Positions 16,138 through 23,437 of a stretch of 51,488 bases of DNA are shown piece after piece. The notes under the pieces are model-generated. The model saw only the letters and a list, made by a program, of their open reading frames with translations. It was not told where the DNA came from and made no database searches. The DNA is taken from contig PLES01000074.1 of NCBI GenBank assembly GCA_003137075.1, positions 545-52,032 of the forward strand, in the 5' to 3' direction. The position numbers and the translations under genes are program-made. The first letter of the stretch is position 1; each line of letters begins with the position of its first letter. This DNA is from Solirubrobacterales bacterium. Lineage in GTDB: Bacteria > Actinomycetota > Thermoleophilia > Solirubrobacterales > Solirubrobacteraceae.

Positions 16138-16844
16138 CCATCGATATTCAGGTCGTAGACAACCCGGCGCAGGTCTGCGCCGACATGCTCACGGCGGCGG
16201 CGGCGACCGGAGAGGACCTGGTGCTCACCGGCGGTTCTAACCCGAAGCACTCGTACGAGCTGGCCGCGACCGGCTCCCCGGAGCAGTGGGCCGGCGCGAA
16301 GCTCTGGTTCACCGACGACCGCTGTGTCGAGCCGACCGACCCGCTCTCCAATTACGGGATGATCAAGGCGGCGCTGCTCGACCCGTTGGTCGCCGCTGGG
16401 GTGCAGGTCGACTACTGCCGGCGCATCCTCGGTGAGCGCGGCTATGAGCAGGGCGCGCTTGAGTACGAGCGCGAGCTTGAGCACGTCGGCGGCGGACCGG
16501 GTGCGATCCGCTTCGGCTTGGTGCTGCTCGGGATCGGCCCCGACACCCATATCTGCTCGATGTTCCCGGGCCAGGAATCCTTGAACGAACGTTCGCGCAT
16601 GGTCGTCGGTGTGCCGGTCGCCGGCATGGAGCCGTTCGTGCCACGCGTGACGCTCACCTTCGCGGCGCTGAGCCGCGCCTCGCGGGTGCTGATGATGGCG
16701 ACCGGACTTGAGAAGGCCGACGCGATCTCCGCCGCCTTCGCGGACGACGCACCCTCGACCAATGACGTTCCGGCTTCGCTACTCAAGGAGCACTGCGAGG
16801 AGATCACCGTGCTGCTGGATGAGGCGGCTGCGTCCCGACTATGA
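16134..16844 (+). CDS. pgl: 6-phosphogluconolactonase
   Basis: A 236-residue enzyme of the DevB/Pgl family that hydrolyses 6-phosphogluconolactone made by Zwf. Seen: LVLTGGSNPKHSYEL (residues ~29-43), LWFTDDRCVEPTDPLSNYGM (~61-80), and the phosphate/catalytic region LGIGPDTHICSMFPG (~130-144), close to the usual GxGxDGHxASLFP with Asp-Thr-His in place of Asp-Gly-His. Length is normal. The ATG at 16134 has AAGGAG nine bases upstream and overlaps the opcA stop. It overlaps the glucokinase start by ATGA. It belongs to the pentose-phosphate operon. Confidence 0.94.
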   Translation: MTIDIQVVDNPAQVCADMLTAAAATGEDLVLTGGSNPKHSYELAATGSPEQWAGAKLWFTDDRCVEPTDPLSNYGMIKAALLDPLVAAGVQVDYCRRILGERGYEQGALEYERELEHVGGGPGAIRFGLVLLGIGPDTHICSMFPGQESLNERSRMVVGVPVAGMEPFVPRVTLTFAALSRASRVLMMATGLEKADAISAAFADDAPSTNDVPASLLKEHCEEITVLLDEAAASRL

Positions 16845-17809
16845 GCACAGTCATTGGGATCGACGTCGGCGGCACCAAGGTCGCCGCCGCGCTGCTGGGG
16901 CCTGACGGGCTAGGGGAGCACAAGCAACAGCCGACGCAACTGGAGAGCACCGAGGCGCTGATCGACCAGTTCGTCGAGCTGGTCGCGCAGGCGGCCGGCG
17001 GCAAGCCATACGACGCGGTCGGCATCGGCGTGCCCTCGATCGTGCGCTTTGAGACCGGGGAGATCGCGGCCTCGACCAACATCCCGCTGCAGGGAGTGGC
17101 GCTGCGCAAAGTGCTCGGTGAGCGCCTGGGCGTACCGGTCTTCGTTGACAACGACGCGACCGTCGCGGCCCTGGCCGAGGCCCACGACGAGAACCTCAAG
17201 CTGGTATCCCGCAACCTCGTGATCCTCACGGTCGGGACCGGTCTCGGTGGCGGCATCGTGATCGATGGGCGCATCTTCCGTGGCGGTAGCGGCGGCGCCG
17301 GCGAGCTCGGGATGACGATGATCGGACTCGCGACCGATGGAGACATTCCCTTTGCAGGCGAGCGCTTCCCGCAGCCCGGCTCGCTGGAGTCGCTCTCCGC
17401 CGGGCACGCGATCGACCACTCGGCTGCGGCGGCGGCCGCCGCCAACCCTGACTCGGCGCTCGGCAAGCTAGTCGCCGCCGGCCAGACGGTGCGTGGCGCC
17501 GACGCCGCCGGCGCCGCTCGCGCCGGTGACGAAGTGGCGGTGAAGGTGGTGCGCGCCTGGGCGCACGCGCTCGGGATCGGGATCGCCAACGCGGTCAACA
17601 CCTTCGACCCCGATGAGGTCGTGATCGGTGGTGGCGGCATCGCCGCCGGCGATCTGCTGATCGAACCGGCGCGTGAGATCGCGCTCGGCTACGCACACCC
17701 GGGTCTGCGTGGGCGCGCGAACGTGCGCTTCGCCCGTTGGGGCGCGACCGCCGGAGTGCTCGGCGCGTGTCTACTGGCCTCTCAAGAGCTGGAAGGACTT
17801 TCAAAATGA
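16841..17809 (+). CDS. ROK family glucokinase
   Basis: A 322-residue sugar kinase of the ROK family, likely ATP- or polyphosphate-dependent glucokinase making G6P for the operon. Seen: the phosphate-1 motif GIDVGGTKVAAALL at the N-terminus, the catalytic Asp in VFVDNDATVAALAEA (~Asp103), and TVGTGLGGGIVIDGRIFRG (~130-148) with GELGM following. The usual ROK zinc motif (C-x-C-G-x-x-G-C-x-E) is missing. The matching segment reads ERFPQPGSLESLSAGHAI with no cysteines. It overlaps pgl and the next gene through ATGA junctions. Glucokinase rather than regulator is inferred from the lack of an HTH domain and the context. Confidence 0.88.
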   Translation: MSTVIGIDVGGTKVAAALLGPDGLGEHKQQPTQLESTEALIDQFVELVAQAAGGKPYDAVGIGVPSIVRFETGEIAASTNIPLQGVALRKVLGERLGVPVFVDNDATVAALAEAHDENLKLVSRNLVILTVGTGLGGGIVIDGRIFRGGSGGAGELGMTMIGLATDGDIPFAGERFPQPGSLESLSAGHAIDHSAAAAAAANPDSALGKLVAAGQTVRGADAAGAARAGDEVAVKVVRAWAHALGIGIANAVNTFDPDEVVIGGGGIAAGDLLIEPAREIALGYAHPGLRGRANVRFARWGATAGVLGACLLASQELEGLSK

Positions 17810-18390
17810 GCGAGCCGGCCCTGGTGGTTGTGCGTCACGGCGCCACCGAGTGGAGCGAGAACGGACGGCATACGAGCGTCACCGACCTGCCGCTGTTGGC
17901 CGAGGGACGCGAGCGCGCTTCGGAGCTTCGCCGAGCCTTCGCCCGGGTCACGTTCGCGCGCGTGCTCTGCAGCCCGCTGCTGCGGGCGCGCGAGACCTGT
18001 GAGCTGGCCGGCTTCGGTGACCGCATGGAGATCTGCCCTGATCTGACCGAGTGGAACTACGGCGACTACGAGGGCCTCACCAGTCCGCAGATTCACGAGC
18101 AGAACCCCGATTGGAACCTCTGGCGCGACGGTTGCCCGGGCGGCGAGTCACCGGCTGAGGTTGCCGCCCGCGCCGACAAGGTGATCGCGCTCGCGGTGGG
18201 AGGCGGTGAGGGCGCGGGGGACACGATCGCGTTCGCGCACGGACATGTGCTGCGGGTCTTGACCGCGCGCTGGGTTGATTTGGAGGCGCGCGGGGGCGAG
18301 CGCTTCGCGCTCGCCCCCGCAGGGATCGCCAAGCTCGGCCACGAACACGCCACCCGCGTGATCGAGCGCTGGAACACCACCGCGCTGTAG
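17806..18390 (+). CDS. histidine phosphatase, Shb17-like candidate sedoheptulose-1,7-bisphosphatase
   Basis: A 194-residue histidine phosphatase (PGAM superfamily). Catalytic residues are seen in VVVRHGATEWSENGRHT (phospho-His near residue 10), CSPLLRARETC (second Arg), the acid region EWNYGDYEG and the second His in IAFAHGHVLR. The blocks TEWSENG..TDLPL, EWNYGDYEG, NLWRDGCPGGE and AFAHGHVLR recall yeast Shb17, a sedoheptulose-1,7-bisphosphatase. Position at the end of a transketolase/transaldolase operon strengthens that reading. A general sugar-phosphate or phosphoglycerate phosphatase remains possible. The ATG at 17806 follows GGAAGG and overlaps the glucokinase stop. The ORF-track start at 17737 is inside that gene. 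Confidence 0.85.
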   Translation: MSEPALVVVRHGATEWSENGRHTSVTDLPLLAEGRERASELRRAFARVTFARVLCSPLLRARETCELAGFGDRMEICPDLTEWNYGDYEGLTSPQIHEQNPDWNLWRDGCPGGESPAEVAARADKVIALAVGGGEGAGDTIAFAHGHVLRVLTARWVDLEARGGERFALAPAGIAKLGHEHATRVIERWNTTAL

Positions 18391-18437
18391 CCCGGCCCGA
18401 ATCGCACGGGAGACCCGCTCCGCGGCCACGAATCTCT

Positions 18438-18486
18438 CACTCTGGGGGAGAAACCCGGCCGTAGACCGAGTTTCTCCCCCAGAGTG
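18438..18486. terminator. 49-bp hairpin between convergent operons
   Basis: A perfect 17-bp inverted repeat, CACTCTGGGGGAGAAAC and its complement (18470-18486), with a 15-base centre that can pair three more bases. It lies between the end of the pentose-phosphate operon and the convergent ABC permease gene. No T-tract follows on either strand. It may act as a bidirectional terminator or RNA-stabilising structure, or may be a copy of a dispersed palindromic repeat. Confidence 0.6.
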
Positions 18487-18527
18487 GCGTGACGGCGCCC
18501 GCGGCCCCGGCGGACCGGCGAGAACCG

Positions 18528-19259
18528 TTAGGCCTTGCCGGTGTCTCGCCGGTAGGCCCAGAAAGCAGCGGCGCTGAGGATCACGGTCCAGGCGGCGACC
18601 GTGATCCAGCCGCGGGCGCCCCAACTGTGCCCGTCGAGCGCGACGGTGCGGGCTTGGACCAGCCACCAGGAGGGCAGGAACTGCCCGAAGGCGTGCAGGA
18701 AGCCGCTGTTGATCGCGAACCAGGTGCCGCTCAGGAAGGCGAGGATCGAGACCAGGCCGCCCATCAGCGGGCCGACAGCGTCGGTGTTGACCAGGTGGCC
18801 GACGAGCACACCGAGCGCTGCGAACGGCAGCAGGCCGACGATAATCAGTCCGGTCATCTCGAGCCAGCGCCCGGCCGGCAGGCTGACGCCGAGCAGCGCG
18901 CCCGAGATGTAGAGCAGCACCAGGCTCAGCAGTGCCATCGCGTATCCGGTCAGGACCTTGGCGCGGAAGTAGGAGCGCACCGACAGTGGGCTGATCCGCA
19001 GCTGCCGGGTCCATCCGGCCTGGCGCTCACCGGCGATTCGCGCACCGGTTGAGATCATCGACATCATCGTCCCGAACGAGGCCAGCGAGACCATGTAGTA
19101 GGCGGCGTAGGTGAGACCGGTGCCCGGGATGATCTTGTTGTGCTGCGGCGAGGCGATCAGCCAGAAGAAGATCAGCGGGAAACCGAGCGAGAAGAACCAG
19201 AAGCGACGGTTGCGGAAGGTGCGCAGCAGCTCGAAGCGCGTGTAAACGAGTCCGCTCAT
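18528..19259 (-). CDS. ABC-2 type transporter permease
   Basis: A 243-residue integral membrane protein with about six transmembrane helices: FWFFSLGFPLIFFWLIA, TYAAYYMVSLASFGTMMSMI, VLTGYAMALLSLVLLYISGALLG, EMTGLIIVGLLPFAALGVLVGHL, LMGGLVSILAFLSGTWF and WITVAAWTVILSAAAFWAY. The motif GERQAGWTRQLRISPL after helix 2 is the typical ABC-2 coupling region. It forms an exporter with the ATPase encoded upstream, whose stop it overlaps as ATGA. Drug, lipid or polysaccharide export are all possible. No regulator or sensor gene adjoins the pair. Confidence 0.9.
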   Translation of the reverse strand: MSGLVYTRFELLRTFRNRRFWFFSLGFPLIFFWLIASPQHNKIIPGTGLTYAAYYMVSLASFGTMMSMISTGARIAGERQAGWTRQLRISPLSVRSYFRAKVLTGYAMALLSLVLLYISGALLGVSLPAGRWLEMTGLIIVGLLPFAALGVLVGHLVNTDAVGPLMGGLVSILAFLSGTWFAINSGFLHAFGQFLPSWWLVQARTVALDGHSWGARGWITVAAWTVILSAAAFWAYRRDTGKA

Positions 19260-20185
19260 GGCACCGTCACCTCTGCGTCCTCGAGGTCGGGCTCGCCGGT
19301 CAGTTCGAGGAACGCGGCCTCGAGCCCGGCGCCGACGATCTCAATGTCCTTGGCTTCTGGGTAAGCCTGGAGCAGCGCCCGGATCGTCTGGTCAGAATCA
19401 GAGCAGCTGAGGGTCACGGCGTCGCCGTGGCGCTCGCTGGAGGCGACCCCGGGCAACTGCGCAAGCGTCGCCGGATCTATCGCCGGCAGCGTCGCGCGCA
19501 GCGTCCGGCGCCCGACCCGCGCCTTGATCTCGGTCGTCGGGCCGTCAGCGACGATGCGGCCGTGCGCCATCAGGATCGCGCGGTCGGCGTTGGCGTCGGC
19601 CTCTTCCAGGTAGTGCGTGGCGAACAGCACCGTCTTACCGCGCGAGGCGAACTCGCGCATGATGTTCCAGAACTCGCGCCGGCCCTCCACGTCCATCGCG
19701 ACCGTCGGCTCATCGAGCACCAGCAGGTCGGGATTGCAGACGATCGCGATGGCAAAGCGCACGCGCTGCGTCTGGCCGCCGGAGAGCTTGTGGGTGCGCT
19801 GGCTCGCGATCGCCCCGATCCCCGTGAGCTCGAGCGTCTCGTTGACGTCCATCGGGTCCGGATAGAGGCCCGCCATCATCGTCACGAGCTCGCGCACCGA
19901 AAGGTCACGGATCAGGTTGCCGGTCTGCAGCATCGCGCCGACGAGGCCGGCGTCGACCGCCTCTCGCGCAGAGCGGCCAAAGACCGAAACCTGGCCCGCG
20001 TCGGGCTTCGCGAGGCCGAGCATCATGTCGATCGTCGTCGACTTGCCGGCGCCGTTGGGGCCCAGCAACGCCGCGGTCTCACCTGCCGCGATCGAGAGAT
20101 CGATCCCGCGTACCGCCCGGATCGGACCGGTCGGGCCACGGAACGACTTCTCCAACCCCTCGAGTCGAACCCCGGAACTCATCAT
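19256..20185 (-). CDS. ABC transporter ATP-binding protein (ABC-2 exporter ATPase)
   Basis: A 309-residue ATPase. Walker A is ALLGPNGAGKSTTIDMM (residues ~40-56), the Q-loop region ML-QTGNLIRDLSV follows, the ABC signature is LSGGQTQRVRFA (~135), Walker B is LLVLDEPTVAMD (~153-164), and the H-loop is LFATHYLEEAD. The C-terminal ~80 residues form the extra domain usual in DrrA-like ATPases. It should drive the permease encoded next in the same operon. ATG 20185 is taken as the start, and a TTG at 20191 and an ATG at 20182 are equal possibilities because no clear ribosome-binding site separates them. Confidence 0.92.
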   Translation of the reverse strand: MMSSGVRLEGLEKSFRGPTGPIRAVRGIDLSIAAGETAALLGPNGAGKSTTIDMMLGLAKPDAGQVSVFGRSAREAVDAGLVGAMLQTGNLIRDLSVRELVTMMAGLYPDPMDVNETLELTGIGAIASQRTHKLSGGQTQRVRFAIAIVCNPDLLVLDEPTVAMDVEGRREFWNIMREFASRGKTVLFATHYLEEADANADRAILMAHGRIVADGPTTEIKARVGRRTLRATLPAIDPATLAQLPGVASSERHGDAVTLSCSDSDQTIRALLQAYPEAKDIEIVGAGLEAAFLELTGEPDLEDAEVTVP

Positions 20186-20226
20186 GCGCAAGCTTATTGA
20201 TCGGCCTCAGAACTAGCCGCGCCGAC

Positions 20227-20253
20227 TCAAGTTTGGTCTGTAAGCGCCGATCC
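20227..20253 (+). promoter_or_regulatory. sigma-28/FliA-type promoter of the chemoreceptor gene
   Basis: TCAA (20227-20230), exactly 15 bases, then GCCGATCC (20246-20253). This closely matches the flagellar sigma-28/WhiG consensus TAAA-N15-GCCGATAA. It lies about 40 bases before the chemoreceptor start with a plausible short leader and an AGGAG site. Function is inferred from consensus and from the product. Confidence 0.6.
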
Positions 20254-20294
20254 AAGGCGTACACGGAGGCTTCGGAACTAACAGGAGTTATGGG

Positions 20295-22130
20295 ATGACG
20301 TTGATCAGGAATTTGTTGGGGAACATGTCGGTTCGGGCGAAGCTGCTTTCAGGCTTCGGGGTCGTACTCGTGCTCACCGCGATCATGGGGATCGTGCTGC
20401 TCACGCAGCTCGCCAGCGTGAACGCGGGCGGAGATCGCATCGGCGCTAACGCGCTGCCAAGCTTGCACACGATCGACCTGATCTCTGAACAGGCGTCCGG
20501 CATGAACGGCGCCGCCGACGCATACCCTGAGTTCCCGGCGAAGATCCAGACAGAGATCATCGGCCTTGAGCAGGGCGACGCAGCGCAGGTCAAGAAGCTG
20601 CTGCACACGTACGCCGGCTTCGTCGACGGTCCCACCGACCAGCATTACCTCTCGCTCGCGACAGCCCAGTGGGCAGCCTATGAGGCACAGCCGCTGAAGA
20701 TCGCGACGGCAGCCAAGCAGGGCGCAACAGCTGTAGACGCGCTGCTTTCCAAGACTTACACGAGCTACACCGCGCTTCAGACCACGCTCGGCAAGTGGTC
20801 GGCCCTGCAGCTCAAGCAGGCTCAGGCCGAGCTCAAGAGCAACCACTCCAAGTACAACACCGCGCGAACGATCGGGATCATCCTGCTGGTATTGGCGATC
20901 CTGATCGGCATCGGCATCGCGGTCACGCTTTCACGCTCGATCAAGGGTCGGCTCGACCTGGTCTTCAACCGGATCCGTTCACTGCAGGAGAAGGACGTCA
21001 GCTTCGTACGCGACGGCATGCAGGCCTTCGCGGCCGGCGACCTGACCCAACGCTATGAGTCGGAGACCGAGCGTATCGAGCAGGCCGGCACCGATGAGAT
21101 CGGCGCCGTGCTTGAAGCCGTCAACGACATCCGCGACAGCATCGTCGAGACGATCGCCGACTACAACAGCACCGCTGAGGCGCTCAGCCAGGCGATCGGG
21201 CACGTGGTCAGCACCGCGGGCGTCGTGCGCGCGTCAAGCCAGGAGATGGCAGCGACCTCTGAGGAGACCGGCAAGGCCACCGGTGAGATCGCCCGCGCGG
21301 TCAGTGACGTCGCCGGAGGCGCCGAGCGCCAGGTCAAGATGATTGAGGAGGTCCGCCGCTCCGCACAGGAGGTCGCGAGCGCCGTGGCCGACTCCGCCGA
21401 GCAGGCGCAGCGTGCGTCCGAGGTCGCCCAGCAGGCACGGGATCTGGCCCAGACCGGTGTCGAGGCGGCCGGCGAGGCGAACGAGGCGATGCGCTCAGTG
21501 CGCGACTCCTCAGATCGGGTCACGACCGCGATCACCGAGCTGGCAGCGAAGTCTGAGCAGATCGGCGCGATCGTGCAGACGATCACCGGGATCGCGGCAC
21601 AGACGAACTTGCTGGCGCTGAATGCCGCGATTGAGGCGGCGCGTGCCGGCGAGCAGGGCAGGGGCTTCGCGGTTGTGGCTGAGGAGGTCCGCAAGCTTGC
21701 GGAAGAGTCAGAGCACGCAGCCCAGGAGATCTCCGGCCTGATCGACTCGATCCAGACTGAAACCGGACACTCGGTGACGGTCGTCGAGGAAGGCGCGAAG
21801 CGCACGCTCGAGGGAGCCACTGTCGTTGAGCGCACCCGTGAGACCTTCGAGCAGATCGACGCGTCGGTCGCTGAGATGAGCGAGCAGATCCGCCAGATCG
21901 CTGCGACAGCCCAGCTGGTCACGGCGAGCGCGGAGAACATGCAGGTCAACATGAACGAGGTCGCGATCGTCGCCGAGGAGTCCTCGGCCTCGACTGAGCA
22001 GGTTTCGGCCTCGACCGAGCAGACCTCGGCATCGGCCCAGGAGATCGCAGCCTCGGCCCAGCAGCTCTCGGCCACAGCCCACGAACTCAACGAGCTGGTC
22101 CAGCAGTTCCAGACGACCGCGCTCGTCTAA
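20295..22130 (+). CDS. methyl-accepting chemotaxis protein
   Basis: A 611-residue transmembrane chemoreceptor. Helix 1 is [20 protein letters not shown] (residues ~17-36), followed by a ~155-residue external four-helix-bundle-like sensor domain. Helix 2 is [19 protein letters not shown] (~194-212), then a HAMP-like linker and a long cytoplasmic coiled coil. The signalling hairpin [22 protein letters not shown] (~437-458) binds CheA/CheW. The alanine/serine-rich C-terminus ([17 protein letters not shown]) has no CheR-tethering pentapeptide. The ATG at 20295 follows AGGAG by 7 bases. The ligand is unknown. No other chemotaxis gene is in the window. The sigma-28-type promoter upstream places it in a motility regulon. 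Confidence 0.95.
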   Translation: MTLIRNLLGNMSVRAKLLSGFGVVLVLTAIMGIVLLTQLASVNAGGDRIGANALPSLHTIDLISEQASGMNGAADAYPEFPAKIQTEIIGLEQGDAAQVKKLLHTYAGFVDGPTDQHYLSLATAQWAAYEAQPLKIATAAKQGATAVDALLSKTYTSYTALQTTLGKWSALQLKQAQAELKSNHSKYNTARTIGIILLVLAILIGIGIAVTLSRSIKGRLDLVFNRIRSLQEKDVSFVRDGMQAFAAGDLTQRYESETERIEQAGTDEIGAVLEAVNDIRDSIVETIADYNSTAEALSQAIGHVVSTAGVVRASSQEMAATSEETGKATGEIARAVSDVAGGAERQVKMIEEVRRSAQEVASAVADSAEQAQRASEVAQQARDLAQTGVEAAGEANEAMRSVRDSSDRVTTAITELAAKSEQIGAIVQTITGIAAQTNLLALNAAIEAARAGEQGRGFAVVAEEVRKLAEESEHAAQEISGLIDSIQTETGHSVTVVEEGAKRTLEGATVVERTRETFEQIDASVAEMSEQIRQIAATAQLVTASAENMQVNMNEVAIVAEESSASTEQVSASTEQTSASAQEIAASAQQLSATAHELNELVQQFQTTALV

Positions 22131-22158
22131 CAAGGCTCTCCTCCAAAGAACCCCAGGC

Positions 22159-22188
22159 CGGCCACGGCAAGATCTCATGTCGTGGCCG
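22159..22188. terminator. possible bidirectional terminator
   Basis: An 8-bp stem CGGCCACG/CGTGGCCG with a 14-base loop lies between the convergent chemoreceptor and GT4 genes. Rightwards, a TTTT follows after nine bases; leftwards, GGTTCTTT follows. The structure is modest, and the rest of the gap holds nothing else. Confidence 0.35.
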
Positions 22189-22237
22189 ACCGAAGGTTTT
22201 AAGTGGGTCTGAGCTGAAACAGCTCGCTACGCAGCGT

Positions 22238-23437
22238 CTAAGTGGTGCTGGCAGCTTGCTGCGGCGCCATCGCTTCGTAGACCGAGCGCGTGGTGCGCGC
22301 GACCTCGACCCAGTCAAACGCGAGCACGTGCTCCCGGGCCTCGGCCACCAGCCGCGAGCGCTCGCCGTCGTCCTCAAGCACGCGTTCGAGCAGCACCCGC
22401 AGTGCGTCCGCGTCGCGGGCCGGGAAGCGCAGGCCGACGGTCTCGTCGCCTGGTACGACCTCGCGCAGGCCGCCGGTGTCGGCGACGATGCAGAGGCAGC
22501 CGGAGGCCATCGCCTCAAGCGCGACGATCCCGAACGGCTCGTAGATCGAGGGCACGATGCAGAGGTCGGCGGCGCGGTACAGCGAGTGCAGCATGTCGTC
22601 GCCGACCCAGCCCAGAAAGCTGCCGCGGCCGCCAAGCCGCAGCCGTTTCGCCTGGCGCTTGAGCTCGGTTTCGGCGCTGCCGGTTCCGGCCACGACGAAG
22701 CGAACCTTGCCGCGACGGTGGATCACGGGCGCGAGCGCATCGAGTGCCAGATGGAAACCCTTCTCGTAGACCAGCCGTCCGACCAGCAGTACAAGCAGCT
22801 CATCTTCGGCGGCGAAACGCGCGCGCAGCGCGCCGATGTCGGTGCCCGTGGGTCCCTCGAGTTCACTCGGATCGACGCCATTGGGGATCACTGTGATCTT
22901 TGAGGTTCGCACGCCAAATATGCGTGCGACGTGTCCGCGCATGTACTGCGAGCAGGTGATCAGCGAGTCAGCGTCGCGCGCCATCTCGCCCTCAAGCGCG
23001 TGAATACCGGACTGCGGCGGCTTCTGGACCCAGCCCTGATGGCGGCCGTACTCGGTCGCGTGGATCGTCACCAGCCACGGCAGTCCCTGGTGGCGGGCGA
23101 TGCGGCGAGCCGCGTCGGCGACCAGCCAGTCGTGCGAGTGCACCAGGTCGAACCCGCGGCCGCCCGTGAGTTCCAGCCCGAGCGCGGCCATATCGTCGTT
23201 CATGTCCTGCACCCAGAGCAGGAAGCGGTCGACATCGAGCGGGAAGCGGGGCTCGCTCACCCGATGCACGCTGACACCGTGACGGATCTCGTGGGCCGGC
23301 AGTTGACCGCCGCCACGGGTCAGCACGTGAACCTCGGTGCCCTGATCCGCGAGCTGCTCGGCGAGCTTGCGCACGTGACGTCCGAGCCCTCCCTCAATCA
23401 CCGGCGGGTACTCCCAGGAGATCAGCAGGACGCGCAT
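22238..23437 (-). CDS. GT4 alpha-glucan glycosyltransferase, Rv3032-like
   Basis: A 399-residue GT-B glycosyltransferase of family GT4. The N-terminus MRVLLISWEYPPVIEGGLGRH and the blocks VTIHATEYGRHQGWV and SDSLITCSQYM resemble mycobacterial Rv3032, an alpha-1,4-glucosyltransferase for polymethylated or capsular glucans. The nucleotide-sugar motif is IYEPFGIVALEA (E-x7-E, residues ~307-318). It is the last gene of the glgE-led operon, its start overlapping the treY stop by one base. It may elongate alpha-glucan from ADP- or UDP-glucose or make maltose-1-phosphate as GlgM does. The sequence fits the Rv3032 type better. No glgC is present nearby. Confidence 0.85.
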   Translation of the reverse strand: MRVLLISWEYPPVIEGGLGRHVRKLAEQLADQGTEVHVLTRGGGQLPAHEIRHGVSVHRVSEPRFPLDVDRFLLWVQDMNDDMAALGLELTGGRGFDLVHSHDWLVADAARRIARHQGLPWLVTIHATEYGRHQGWVQKPPQSGIHALEGEMARDADSLITCSQYMRGHVARIFGVRTSKITVIPNGVDPSELEGPTGTDIGALRARFAAEDELLVLLVGRLVYEKGFHLALDALAPVIHRRGKVRFVVAGTGSAETELKRQAKRLRLGGRGSFLGWVGDDMLHSLYRAADLCIVPSIYEPFGIVALEAMASGCLCIVADTGGLREVVPGDETVGLRFPARDADALRVLLERVLEDDGERSRLVAEAREHVLAFDWVEVARTTRSVYEAMAPQQAASTT

